DNA of 11,037 nt from assembly GCA_025354965.1 (NCBI GenBank), contig JANXLW010000430.1, positions 1-11,037 of the forward strand, in the 5' to 3' direction. The notes under the pieces were generated by a model. That model did not search any database. It was not told the DNA's origin and saw only the letters and a program-made list of their open reading frames with translations. The translations under genes were made by a program, and so were the position numbers. This stretch comes from Betaproteobacteria bacterium (GTDB taxonomy: Bacteria; Pseudomonadota; Gammaproteobacteria; Burkholderiales; Burkholderiaceae_C). Of the stretch, positions 1 to 6,705 are shown piece by piece (position 1 is the first letter of the stretch; each line of letters opens with the position of its first letter).

Positions 1-206
1 TCTTGCAAGGCGGCGGTGACCACCTCGTCGACACTGCGGTTGTGCCCCAGGTGAATCACCTCGGCCCCCATGCCCTGCAGAATGCGCCGCATGATATTGA
101 TGGCCGCATCGTGCCCGTCGAACAGACTGGCAGCCGTCACAAAGCGCACCTTGTTGACGGGGTGGTAATTGGCAAGGGCCTTGAATTCAGCGGACAGATC
201 GGTCAT
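1..206 (-). CDS. icmF: Fused isobutyryl-CoA mutase IcmF, N-terminal part (runs off left edge)
   Basis: Only the first 68 codons are present, starting at the ATG at 206 and read leftward off the window. The peptide begins MTDLSAEFKALANYHPVNK and continues VRFVTAASLFDGHDAAINIM, then RRILQGMGAEVIHLGHNRSV. DGHDAA is the IcmF form of the DxHxxG-type motif, whose histidine is the lower ligand of the cobalt in adenosylcobalamin; the segment is the start of a B12-binding Rossmann domain. In this family the B12 domain is followed by a MeaI-type G-protein chaperone and the mutase barrel, none of which is visible here. The enzyme interconverts isobutyryl-CoA and n-butyryl-CoA (some members isovaleryl/pivalyl-CoA) in the cytoplasm. 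A GGAG sits 6 to 9 bases upstream of the ATG. The frame stays open upstream to a GTG at 353, but the family N-terminus matches the 206 start. A methylmalonyl-CoA mutase small-domain protein is the main alternative. Confidence 0.85.
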   Translation of the reverse strand, partial: MTDLSAEFKALANYHPVNKVRFVTAASLFDGHDAAINIMRRILQGMGAEVIHLGHNRSVDEVVTAALQ

Positions 207-279
207 GGGTGGCTCCGGAGGTAGCAATGTCATTGTGCAGCGATGCGACAGAGTTCGCATCAGAACCGGCTTCGCTGAC

Positions 280-301
280 TTGACGTTTACGTAAACGTCA
301 A
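280..301. promoter_or_regulatory. Perfect 22-bp palindrome, probable operator of icmF
   Basis: The left arm TTGACGTTTAC is followed directly by its exact reverse complement GTAAACGTCAA, with no spacer. It ends 74 bases upstream of the icmF ATG, which is the usual place for a promoter operator. Its ACGT-rich shape resembles operators described for MerR-family LiuR-type regulators of branched-chain amino acid and acyl-CoA catabolism in proteobacteria; that assignment is from memory and uncertain, and TetR-family fatty acid regulators are an alternative. No regulator gene is in the window. I could not assign convincing -35/-10 boxes around it. Confidence 0.7.
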
Positions 302-473
302 TCTTAGCGTTTTTCTGGTTTTCACTGCGCAGTTGACCCAAACTTCGTGTCACAACTCCTTAAAAAACCATTCGCCCTCAACCATGGCGCGGGTGCTGAT
401 CGCGGTGGCAGTGACCCTGCCCCTGTTTTCCGTACTCCTTAAGCCACCACTATGCGGACTTCCTGGCTTGCTG

Positions 474-506
474 CTGACCGCGCGCCATGTACGGGCGCGC
501 GGTCAG
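474..506 (-). terminator. GC-rich hairpin downstream of phospholipase C
   Basis: The arms CTGACCGCGCGCC (474-486) and GGCGCGCGGTCAG (494-506) are fully complementary over 13 bp around a 7-base loop. It begins 9 bases past the phospholipase stop codon, so it lies in the 3' end of that transcript. There is no T-run after it on the minus strand, so it is not a classical intrinsic terminator; it may stabilise the mRNA end or help termination. Confidence 0.55.
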
Positions 507-515
507 TGGGTAAGT

Positions 516-2804
516 TTAGGCCTTCAGCTTGAGCAGACCACCCATCACCGGGTCGGAGATACTGTCGCGACCGGTTTCGACGTGCCCGGCGAGCCGGTAC
601 TCAAAACCGGCGTCCTCGGCGACAGTGACGACGACGTCGTACCAGCCGTGGAAAACCTCCAGCGAGCGGCTGTCGTCCATCGACTCGCGCGGCTCGAGGC
701 GTTCGATGCGCTGGTGGCCGCTATAAGCGTCGGTCACCTTGACGGTCACCGTACGGGCGGCGACGTTGGTGATACGCCAGGCGAGTGCGCCCTCGTTGTC
801 GGCCTCGTAGTTCGAGCGCAGGTCCAGCCGAGCGCCGGCGATGCCACCCGCGAAGTAACGGGCGAAGCCGTTCGGGCCGTAGACCGACAGGTCATAGTCC
901 GGCGCGGCGCTCCATGTGCCTTCGAGCTTCTCGCCGGGCTCGACCGTGTAGCCACGGACCGCGTCGGCGGGATTCCCCGAGCGGACCTGGAACACGACCG
1001 TCGCCTTGCCGGTGTTCTCGAACGTCAGGCGGATGGTGCCGGCCGCTTTGTCGACGCTGGCATGCACGTTCATCTCGTACGGCAGCGCACGGGCCGGGCG
1101 AATGCCCTTTTCTTGCTCGGGGATGCCGAAGATCACCGTGCTGGGCGTGGGCACAAACGTGGGGCCGTCGTTGCCGGCGAGTTCGGAGACCGAAGGCAGG
1201 AAGCCCTTGATCGACGGCAGCTTGACCGGCTTGTCGTTCGGACTCGCGAAGTCGAACAGCGAAGTCAGGTCGCCGCAGACCGCGCGGCGCCACGGCGAAA
1301 TGTTGCGCTCGTGGACACCAAAGCGCTGCTCGATGAACCGGATTACCGACGTGTGGTCGAAGACCTGCGAGTTGACATAACCGCCCTTGCTCCACGGTGA
1401 GATCGCGATCAGCGGCACGCGCTGACCCAGGCCGACCGGGCCGGTCGGATCGTTCGTGTGTCCGCCGGTGACGATTTCATTCTCGATACTGACGGTCGAT
1501 GCGCCGTAGGTCGGCGACATTGGCGCGGTCGGCGGCACGACGTGGTCAAAGCTGCCGTCGGCCTCATCGTAGTTGATGATGAATACAGTCTTGCTGAACA
1601 CCTCGGGATTCGACACCAGGATCTCGAATACCTTGGCGATGTACCAGGCGCCGTAGTTCATCGGGTAGTCGGAGTGCTCGGTATAGCCTGCCGGCGCGAC
1701 GAGCCACGATACCTGTGGCAGCTTGCCGCTCTTGACGTCGTGGCGGAAGTCGTCGAACAGGTGGTCGGCCCAGGCCTCCCACGCTGATGCTGGTGCGGTC
1801 GTGCTCGGGAGGATGTCGACCAGATGCGTGCCGGTGCAGCCATTGTCGAACAGCGGGGTGCCCGGTGCAGCTTCCTTGTACTGCTTGAAGTACAGCACCG
1901 AGTTGTCGGTGTAGTTGCCGGCGAACGAATTGCCGGTGCCATCGCCGAAATCGGGATCGAAGGTCGCGCCGGCCAGGTCCTGGTAGATCTTCCATTTGAC
2001 GCCCGCGGCGGTCAGCACTTCGGGGAACGTTTCCCAGGCGAGCGGCTGGTTGTTCACGCTCCAGCCGTTGTAGGTGATCGGGCCGGCGCCATGGCCGTCG
2101 GTGCCGGCGCTGCCGAGGTAGCTGACGTTGCCGATGCAACCGGTCCACATGTAGCAGCGGTTCGGGTTGGTCGGTCCCATTATCGAGCAATGGTAAGCAT
2201 CGCCAACCGTGAAGGCGTCGGCCAGCGCGAAGTGGACTGGCAGGTCGTCGCGGGTCATGTACGACATCGCCATCGGTCCGCGCACCGGCGCCCAGGCGTC
2301 GTACTGGCCGAAGTTCCAGGAGGCCTGGCCGCCGGCCCAGTTGTGGCCGGTGCCCGGCAGGTAGGTCGAGCCCAGGCCGTGCAGCGCGGGGTTGACACTG
2401 TCCGGGTTCACGCGGAACGGCGGGATCACGTAGGCGCCGTTGGCCGGGCCGCCCAGGTTTCCGTAGTTCGGTGCGACCGCGTAGCCGGCGGCCGTCAGCG
2501 CGGCGCCGGCCGGCTGCAGGAACACCGATGCGGGTGCCGAGCCTCCGCCTTGCAGCGGCAGGTGAATCTCAACCGCGCGCGGATCGGCGAAGCCGCGCAC
2601 CCCACGCAGCGTGCCGAAGTGGTGGTCAAACGGGCGGTTCTCCTGCATCAGGACGACGATGTGCTCGACGTCGTTGATGGTTCCGGTAGCGCTGTTCGCG
2701 GGAATGGCCAGGGCCTTGGAAATGTTGGCTCCCAAAGTTGCGGCCAAGGCTCCAGTGCCCGCAACCTTTAGAAACTTGCGACGATCAGTATTCATAATAT
2801 CCAT
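516..2804 (-). CDS. Phosphocholine-specific phospholipase C, Tat-exported
   Basis: Predicted 762-residue exported enzyme that hydrolyses phosphatidylcholine (and possibly sphingomyelin) to diacylglycerol and a phosphorylated head group; it belongs to the PlcH/PlcN phospholipase-acid phosphatase family. The N-terminus carries a twin-arginine signal, DRRKFLK at 7-13, a hydrophobic stretch and likely cleavage after SKALA (residue 33). The catalytic domain opens with ENRPFDHHFG (55-64), includes GPTNPNR (210-216), whose Thr corresponds to the proposed nucleophile in this family, and NYDEADGSFDH (411-421). Two C-terminal beta-type repeats of the family (DUF756-like) follow at roughly 575-660 and 670-755. 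Length is slightly above the usual 690-740. I chose the ATG at 2804 because a GAGAG lies 8 bases upstream; a TTG at 2840 would only bury the Tat signal, and the ATG at 2795 lacks a ribosome site. It stands alone, divergent from the TPR-sulfotransferase gene. plcH versus plcN cannot be decided from sequence alone. Confidence 0.9.
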   Translation of the reverse strand: MDIMNTDRRKFLKVAGTGALAATLGANISKALAIPANSATGTINDVEHIVVLMQENRPFDHHFGTLRGVRGFADPRAVEIHLPLQGGGSAPASVFLQPAGAALTAAGYAVAPNYGNLGGPANGAYVIPPFRVNPDSVNPALHGLGSTYLPGTGHNWAGGQASWNFGQYDAWAPVRGPMAMSYMTRDDLPVHFALADAFTVGDAYHCSIMGPTNPNRCYMWTGCIGNVSYLGSAGTDGHGAGPITYNGWSVNNQPLAWETFPEVLTAAGVKWKIYQDLAGATFDPDFGDGTGNSFAGNYTDNSVLYFKQYKEAAPGTPLFDNGCTGTHLVDILPSTTAPASAWEAWADHLFDDFRHDVKSGKLPQVSWLVAPAGYTEHSDYPMNYGAWYIAKVFEILVSNPEVFSKTVFIINYDEADGSFDHVVPPTAPMSPTYGASTVSIENEIVTGGHTNDPTGPVGLGQRVPLIAISPWSKGGYVNSQVFDHTSVIRFIEQRFGVHERNISPWRRAVCGDLTSLFDFASPNDKPVKLPSIKGFLPSVSELAGNDGPTFVPTPSTVIFGIPEQEKGIRPARALPYEMNVHASVDKAAGTIRLTFENTGKATVVFQVRSGNPADAVRGYTVEPGEKLEGTWSAAPDYDLSVYGPNGFARYFAGGIAGARLDLRSNYEADNEGALAWRITNVAARTVTVKVTDAYSGHQRIERLEPRESMDDSRSLEVFHGWYDVVVTVAEDAGFEYRLAGHVETGRDSISDPVMGGLLKLKA

Positions 2805-3036
2805 GGTGGGACTCTCATAGGTAGGAAGTGCTATGCACAAAGGGTGAGACAGAAAACTTCTGATGCCTGAACAATTGAGGCATGGGGTAGATTAGGGAAC
2901 AGATGTTGCGAATTGATGACAAGAGCACGGCACTTCCTGGCTGAAGCGCTGCCGTAATCTGACGTACACTGCTAGCCCTGATCCGGCAAGGGTTTTCCCG
3001 GATGGCCACGACTTCCAGCTTTCCATACGGAACTTC
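2805..3036. promoter_or_regulatory. Divergent promoter region, phospholipase C / TPR-sulfotransferase
   Basis: This 232-base region must hold the start signals of both divergent genes. A weak candidate for the rightward gene is CTGAAG (2941-2946), an 18-base spacer and TACACT (2965-2970). Two small inverted repeats are visible: ATGCCT/AGGCAT at 2863-2868 and 2878-2883, and ATCCGG/CCGGAT at 2981-2986 and 2998-3003. No good phosphate-regulon box was found. All assignments here are tentative. Confidence 0.35.
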
Positions 3037-5070
3037 ATGCGATCGCCACCAATGAACGCCCAGTTTGAACCCGGACCGGTCACCGTGCCCCCCATCCCGA
3101 ACGAACTCGCCCGAATTCGCGCCCTCATCCGGGAGCAGCGCCACGGCGAGGCGCTCGCGGCGGCGACCGCGCTATCAGGCGCGACGCCAGACGACCGAGA
3201 CGCGCTATACCTCGTTGCGGTATGCCAGAGACTGCTGAGACGCTTGCCCGAAGCCCTCGCGAGTCTGGTGTTGCTGGAAAGTCAGCATCCTGACTATGGC
3301 CTGCTGCAGCAGGAGCGCGGCTACTGCCTGGTAAACCTTGATCAAGGCGCTCGCGCCATCGAGGCATTTGCGTGCGCAGTCGAACTCAATCCAGCCCTGC
3401 TTGCAAGTTGGGACATGCTCGAGCGCTTGCATCGCAGGGCGGGTGATCCCGTGCGCGCCGCTGCGGCGGCCGGGCAGGCGGCGGCACTTCGGAGCCTGCC
3501 AACCGAAGTGGTCAGAGCAGGCAACCTGTATTCGGTTGGTGACCTCACCGCCGCCGAATCCGCGCTGCCGCCCCAAATTGCAGTGGCCAGCGTGGGCACT
3601 GATGCGCTGCGATTGCTCGCGCGCATCCGATGGAAACAAGGTGAGCTCGATGTTGCGCAGGGCCTGTTCTCCGCCGTGATCGAACGCCACCCGGATGACC
3701 GTGACGCGCGCCAGGAGCGCGCACGCCTGAACCTCGAGCGGCGCGACTACCCGGCGGCGCTGGCGGACATCGAAGCCCTGCTGGTTGCCGATCCGGACAG
3801 CGCCTTCCTGCGCACGCTGCGGGCTGGCGCCTGGGCCGGAGTGGGAGACCATGATCGGGCGATTACCGCTTATCTCGCGCTGCTCGAGCCCGACCCTTCA
3901 CGCCCCGAATGGCTGCTGCTGCTTGGGCACTCGCTCAAAGCTGTTGGCCGCCAGTCGGAAGCGATCGCAGCCTACCGTGCTGCGGCATCGGCACGACCGG
4001 CTTTCGGCGATGCCTGGTGGAGCCTTGCCAACCTCAAGACCTGGCACTTTGCCCCGGAGGATGTCGCGCACATGCGTGCACAGGAGGAGAACTTGACGAC
4101 GGCCAACGCCGACCGCCTGCACCTGTGCTTCGCTCTGGGCAAGGCACTCAGCGACAGCGGCGACCAGGCTGCTTCATGGCAATACTATCTGCGCGGTAAC
4201 GCCTTGCGGCGCGCGGGGAGCGCCTACCGCCCGGAAATCACCGAGGCTGCCACAAGTCGGCAGATCGCTACTTGCACCGCGGCATTCTTCGCAAGGCGAA
4301 GCGGGTCCGGGGCACCCGATCCCGATCCGGTCTTCGTGGTCGGCTTGCCGCGGTCCGGTTCCACACTGGTGGAGCAGATCCTCGCCTCCCACAGCCAGGT
4401 CGAAGGCACACAGGAACTGCCCAGCCTGCCGCGCATCGCAGCCGAACTCGGTGGTGGCCTCGCCGATCCCCTGCGCTCGCGCTACCCCGAGGCGCTGGAC
4501 ACGCTGGAGTTCGATCACTTCCGCAGGCTAGGGGAACGCTACCTGGAACTCACGCGCGCCTACCGCGGCGGCAAGCCGCGCTTCGTCGACAAGATGCCGA
4601 ACAACTTCCGCCACCTCGGGCTCGTCCACCTGATGCTGCCCAATGCGCGAATCATCGACGTGCGCCGAGAACCGATGGCCTGCTGCGTCGCCAACCTGCA
4701 TCAATTGTTTGCCGGAGGGCAGGACTTCACCTACGGCATTGAGGAAATCGCTCGCTACTACCGGAGCTATCTCGAACTCATGCGCCACTGGGACACCGTT
4801 CTGCCCGGGCGCATTCTGCGCGTCATCTACGAGGACCTGGTGGAGGATCTCGATGGCGAGGTACGGCGCCTCCTCGACCACTGCGCTCTCGAGTTCGAGC
4901 CATCCAGCCTCGAGTTCCACCGCACGCAGCGCAGCGTCAGCACGCCGAGTTCCGAGCAGGTTCGCCAGCCGATCTATCGCGACGGCCTGACCGACTGGCG
5001 CAAGTACGAACCTTGGCTCGATCCGCTCAGGCAGGCGATGGGCGACGCACTGGACAACTGGCGCGACTAA
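3037..5070 (+). CDS. TPR-repeat sulfotransferase family protein
   Basis: A 677-residue protein without a signal peptide or membrane segment, expected in the cytoplasm. Roughly residues 20-360 consist of tandem helical TPR units with the usual spacing of Ala, Gly and Pro (for example ALADIEALLVADPDSAFLRT and AIAAYRAAASARP). Residues from about 428 form a sulfotransferase domain of the Sulfotransfer_3 type: the PAPS 5'-phosphosulfate loop GLPRSGST is at 436-443, and the 3'-phosphate segment begins near DVRREP at 541-546, followed by IYEDLVEDLDGEVRRLLDHC. The family transfers sulfate from PAPS to an acceptor; the acceptor is unknown, and TPRs suggest a protein or complex-bound one (inference). 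The start at 3037 has a GGA 8 bases upstream; MNAQFE at 3052 is an alternative. No PAPS-synthesis or glycan genes are nearby to suggest a substrate. Confidence 0.85.
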   Translation: MRSPPMNAQFEPGPVTVPPIPNELARIRALIREQRHGEALAAATALSGATPDDRDALYLVAVCQRLLRRLPEALASLVLLESQHPDYGLLQQERGYCLVNLDQGARAIEAFACAVELNPALLASWDMLERLHRRAGDPVRAAAAAGQAAALRSLPTEVVRAGNLYSVGDLTAAESALPPQIAVASVGTDALRLLARIRWKQGELDVAQGLFSAVIERHPDDRDARQERARLNLERRDYPAALADIEALLVADPDSAFLRTLRAGAWAGVGDHDRAITAYLALLEPDPSRPEWLLLLGHSLKAVGRQSEAIAAYRAAASARPAFGDAWWSLANLKTWHFAPEDVAHMRAQEENLTTANADRLHLCFALGKALSDSGDQAASWQYYLRGNALRRAGSAYRPEITEAATSRQIATCTAAFFARRSGSGAPDPDPVFVVGLPRSGSTLVEQILASHSQVEGTQELPSLPRIAAELGGGLADPLRSRYPEALDTLEFDHFRRLGERYLELTRAYRGGKPRFVDKMPNNFRHLGLVHLMLPNARIIDVRREPMACCVANLHQLFAGGQDFTYGIEEIARYYRSYLELMRHWDTVLPGRILRVIYEDLVEDLDGEVRRLLDHCALEFEPSSLEFHRTQRSVSTPSSEQVRQPIYRDGLTDWRKYEPWLDPLRQAMGDALDNWRD

Positions 5071-5102
5071 CTCGAACGTTGGACAGTTTCACGTTTAGCG
5101 GC

Positions 5103-5130
5103 TTGACTTGCAGAAAATCATAAATACAAT
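5103..5130 (+). promoter_or_regulatory. Promoter of brnTA
   Basis: TTGACT (5103-5108) and TACAAT (5125-5130) are near-consensus sigma-70 boxes separated by 16 bases. Transcription would begin about 6 to 8 bases after the -10 box, that is at or next to the brnT ATG at 5137, so the message may have no leader. No Shine-Dalgarno sequence precedes the ATG, in agreement with this. Confidence 0.7.
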
Positions 5131-5142
5131 GTATGTATGATT
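5116..5142. promoter_or_regulatory. 27-bp near-perfect palindrome, probable BrnA/BrnTA operator
   Basis: The sequence from 5116 to 5142 is symmetric about base 5129: 12 of 13 base pairs match, and the only mismatch is 5123/5135. The left arm is AATCATAAATACA. It covers the -10 box and the brnT start codon, so a bound ribbon-helix-helix dimer or BrnTA complex would block transcription. BrnTA operons are known to be autorepressed through BrnA; that this palindrome is the site is inference. Confidence 0.65.
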
Positions 5143-5424
5143 GAATTCGAATGGGATGAGGCTAAGGCTGCTGTAAATCTCAAGAAGCATCAAGTATCTT
5201 TTGAAGAGGCGAAGTCAATTTTTTTCGACGAGTTCGGCGTTCAGTTTTTCGATGCTGATCATTCGCCCAACGAGGAGCGCTTCTTGATGCTCGGAATGAG
5301 TTCAGGGGCAAAGTTGCTCATCGTCTGTCATTGCGAACGGGATCATGGTGCGACTATTCGAATCATCTCGGCACGCAAAGCAACCAAGCGTGAAAGCGCG
5401 TTCTATCGAGGTGCACACACATGA
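5137..5424 (+). CDS. brnT: BrnT family ribonuclease toxin
   Basis: A 95-residue protein of the BrnT (DUF497) family, a RelE-fold ribonuclease toxin of a type II toxin-antitoxin system that inhibits translation when not bound by its antitoxin. Family hallmarks are FEWDEAKAAVNLKKHQVSFE near the N-terminus, an ...FDADHSPNEERFLMLGMS central segment and the C-terminal RIISARKATKRE. The length is normal (about 90-100). The stop codon overlaps the antitoxin ATG in an ATGA (5421-5424), so the pair is translationally coupled with the toxin first, the standard BrnTA order. Base composition is clearly AT-richer than the preceding two genes, which fits horizontal acquisition. No ribosome site precedes the ATG; see the promoter entry for the leaderless reading. 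Confidence 0.9.
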   Translation: MIEFEWDEAKAAVNLKKHQVSFEEAKSIFFDEFGVQFFDADHSPNEERFLMLGMSSGAKLLIVCHCERDHGATIRIISARKATKRESAFYRGAHT

Positions 5425-5645
5425 AAGCAGAATACGACCTCTCCAAACTGAAGTTCCGCAAAAACCCATACGCATCCAAACTGAAGAAGCCCGTAACGAT
5501 GCGGCTGTCGGAAGACGTAGTGCAGTATTTCAAAGGTATGGCTGATGAGGCGGGTGTGCCGTATCAGAGTCTCATTAATTTATACCTGCGCGACTGTCTT
5601 GCCAATGGTAGAAAAGTGCAAATCAATTGGCCCCAAGCTGTTTAA
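5421..5645 (+). CDS. brnA: BrnA family antitoxin, ribbon-helix-helix
   Basis: A 74-residue antitoxin that neutralises BrnT and is expected to bind the operator at 5116-5142. The N-terminal part (MKAEYDLSKLKFRKNPYASK) resembles the toxin-contacting segment of such antitoxins. The segment KPVTMRLSEDVVQYFKGMAD at about 24-43 and GVPYQSLINLYLRDCL at about 46-61 form the beta strand and two helices of a CopG/Arc-type ribbon-helix-helix fold. It overlaps the toxin stop codon by 4 bases. It could also be named simply a CopG-family antitoxin; the position immediately after BrnT supports the BrnA name. Confidence 0.85.
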   Translation: MKAEYDLSKLKFRKNPYASKLKKPVTMRLSEDVVQYFKGMADEAGVPYQSLINLYLRDCLANGRKVQINWPQAV

Positions 5646-5970
5646 CATGACAATCAACACGCAGCCTGTGGCGCGGTTATTTTTACTACAAGGGCTTCTC
5701 GATCGTTGTCAAACAAAACTCCATCGTGGCGAATCGCGAAACGATTGCCCACGGTGGCCACAATGGCACTGGCCGTGATCGCTCCCACACTGCTGCCCCA
5801 ATGACCACCCCGATCGGATCAAGCAACAGCACAAGGCGGGGGTTGGGTGGATGTTGGGGGCGATTTCAAAAAACGAAGCGCATGAGCCCCCGGCGTCCGC
5901 CCCAGCCCTGCCGACTCAAGTCCAACGCAGTAGTTGATTGAACCGCCAAAAGCCGCGCCAGATATGCCGC
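5646..5970. other. Intergenic region between convergent brnTA and liv operon
   Basis: These 325 bases separate the convergent brnA and livF genes. A plus-strand frame is open from 5651 to 5941 (its translation includes YFYYKGFSIVVKQNS) but has no ribosome site, starts only at a GTG, and ends in low-complexity Arg/Pro/Gly text; I do not recognise it. A small hairpin AATCG/CGATT (5732-5736 and 5742-5746) is present. No canonical terminator for either flanking operon was found. It may be a decayed gene remnant. Confidence 0.4.
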
Positions 5971-6687
5971 TTATCCCCCCAGATAGGCGGCCTTGACCGC
6001 CGGATCGTCCTTCAGCTTGGTAGCCGCTCCATGCACTGAAATTCGGCCGTTCTCAAGCACATAGCCATAGTCCGCCACTTTCAGAGCCGCCGCCGCAAAC
6101 TGCTCGACCAGCAACATGGTCACACCCTGGTTTTTGAGGCGGGAGATGATGTTGAACACTTCCTCCACCAGAATCGGCGCCAGCCCCATGGACGGCTCAT
6201 CGAGCAGGAACACCTCGGGGTTGAGCATGACGGCGCGCGCCATGGCCAGCATTTGCTGCTCGCCGCCAGACAGCGTGCCGGCCAGTTGGTGCGTGCGCTC
6301 CTTGAGACGCGGAAACATCTCTAAAGCCTTTTGCAGATCAGACTCGACATCGCCTTTGGGTCGCGCGTTGGTGTAGCGCACAAACGCCCCCAGACGGATG
6401 TTGTCGAGCACGTTCAAAGTCGGGAATACACGCCGGCCTTCGGGCGAGTGCGCCAGGCCGCGTTTGGCGATCTGGTGCGAGTCCAACCCGGTAATGTCCT
6501 CACCAGCCAGCGTGATCTTGCCGGACGCCGGCTTGATCATGCCGGATATGGCACGCATGGTAGTGGATTTGCCAGCCCCGTTGGAGCCGATCAATGTGAC
6601 AATTTTTCCCTTGGGAACGGTGATCGAAATGCCGTGAAGCACTTGCACCTTGCCGTAGCCGGCTTGCAGGTTTTCAATGGTGAGCAT
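5971..6687 (-). CDS. livF: Branched-chain amino acid ABC transporter ATP-binding protein LivF
   Basis: A 238-residue cytoplasmic ATPase, one of the two nucleotide-binding subunits of a HAAT-family (branched-chain amino acid type) importer. Walker A is GSNGAGKST at 34-42, the ABC signature LSGGEQQ lies near 138-144, and Walker B is EVFLLDEPSMGL at about 156-167, followed by the H-loop region replaced by LLVEQFAAAA, as is usual for LivF. GLAHSPEGRRVFPTLNVLDN is also a LivF hallmark. I chose the ATG at 6687 (MLTIENL) because AAGAAG sits 7 bases upstream; a TTG at 6705 would add only six residues. It starts 18 bases after the livM-livG stop codon and is the last gene of the operon. Length is typical (233-240). 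Confidence 0.93.
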   Translation of the reverse strand: MLTIENLQAGYGKVQVLHGISITVPKGKIVTLIGSNGAGKSTTMRAISGMIKPASGKITLAGEDITGLDSHQIAKRGLAHSPEGRRVFPTLNVLDNIRLGAFVRYTNARPKGDVESDLQKALEMFPRLKERTHQLAGTLSGGEQQMLAMARAVMLNPEVFLLDEPSMGLAPILVEEVFNIISRLKNQGVTMLLVEQFAAAALKVADYGYVLENGRISVHGAATKLKDDPAVKAAYLGG

Positions 6688-6705
6688 AGTGAAACTTCTT
6701 TGCAA

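Larger units (their letters stand above)
207..515. other. Intergenic region between icmF and the phospholipase C gene
   Basis: This 309-base stretch holds the icmF leader with its Shine-Dalgarno site, the 22-bp palindrome at 280-301 and the GC-rich hairpin at 474-506 beyond the phospholipase stop codon. Two imperfect direct repeats sharing ACTCCTTAA and a downstream ACCA lie at about 355-370 and 434-449. I see no credible gene. A plus-strand open frame from about 384 has a hydrophobic start, but it runs straight into the antisense of the phospholipase gene and is judged spurious. Confidence 0.6.

Noticed and set aside
333..1400. Long plus-strand open frame of 355 codons
   Set aside because: It lies almost wholly antisense to the phospholipase C gene, whose motifs and Tat signal are convincing; the plus-strand translation is Arg/Val/Gly-rich text of the kind produced by GC-rich antisense frames.
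1824..2771. Plus-strand open frame of 315 codons
   Set aside because: Antisense shadow of the same phospholipase gene, with no domain motif and no ribosome site.
2805..2840. Upstream TTG start for the phospholipase C gene at 2840
   Set aside because: It would add 12 residues in front of the Tat signal without a ribosome site; the ATG at 2804 is better placed.
2905..2925. Possible phosphate-regulon (Pho) box before the phospholipase gene
   Set aside because: One half-site resembles CTGTCAT on the minus strand (TTGTCAT), but the second half at the required spacing does not match.
3205..3852. Minus-strand open frame of 215 codons
   Set aside because: Antisense to the TPR half of the sulfotransferase gene; no recognisable motifs.
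5545..5778. Plus-strand open frame of 77 codons overlapping brnA
   Set aside because: It shares half its length with brnA in another frame and has no family features; brnA is clearly the real gene.
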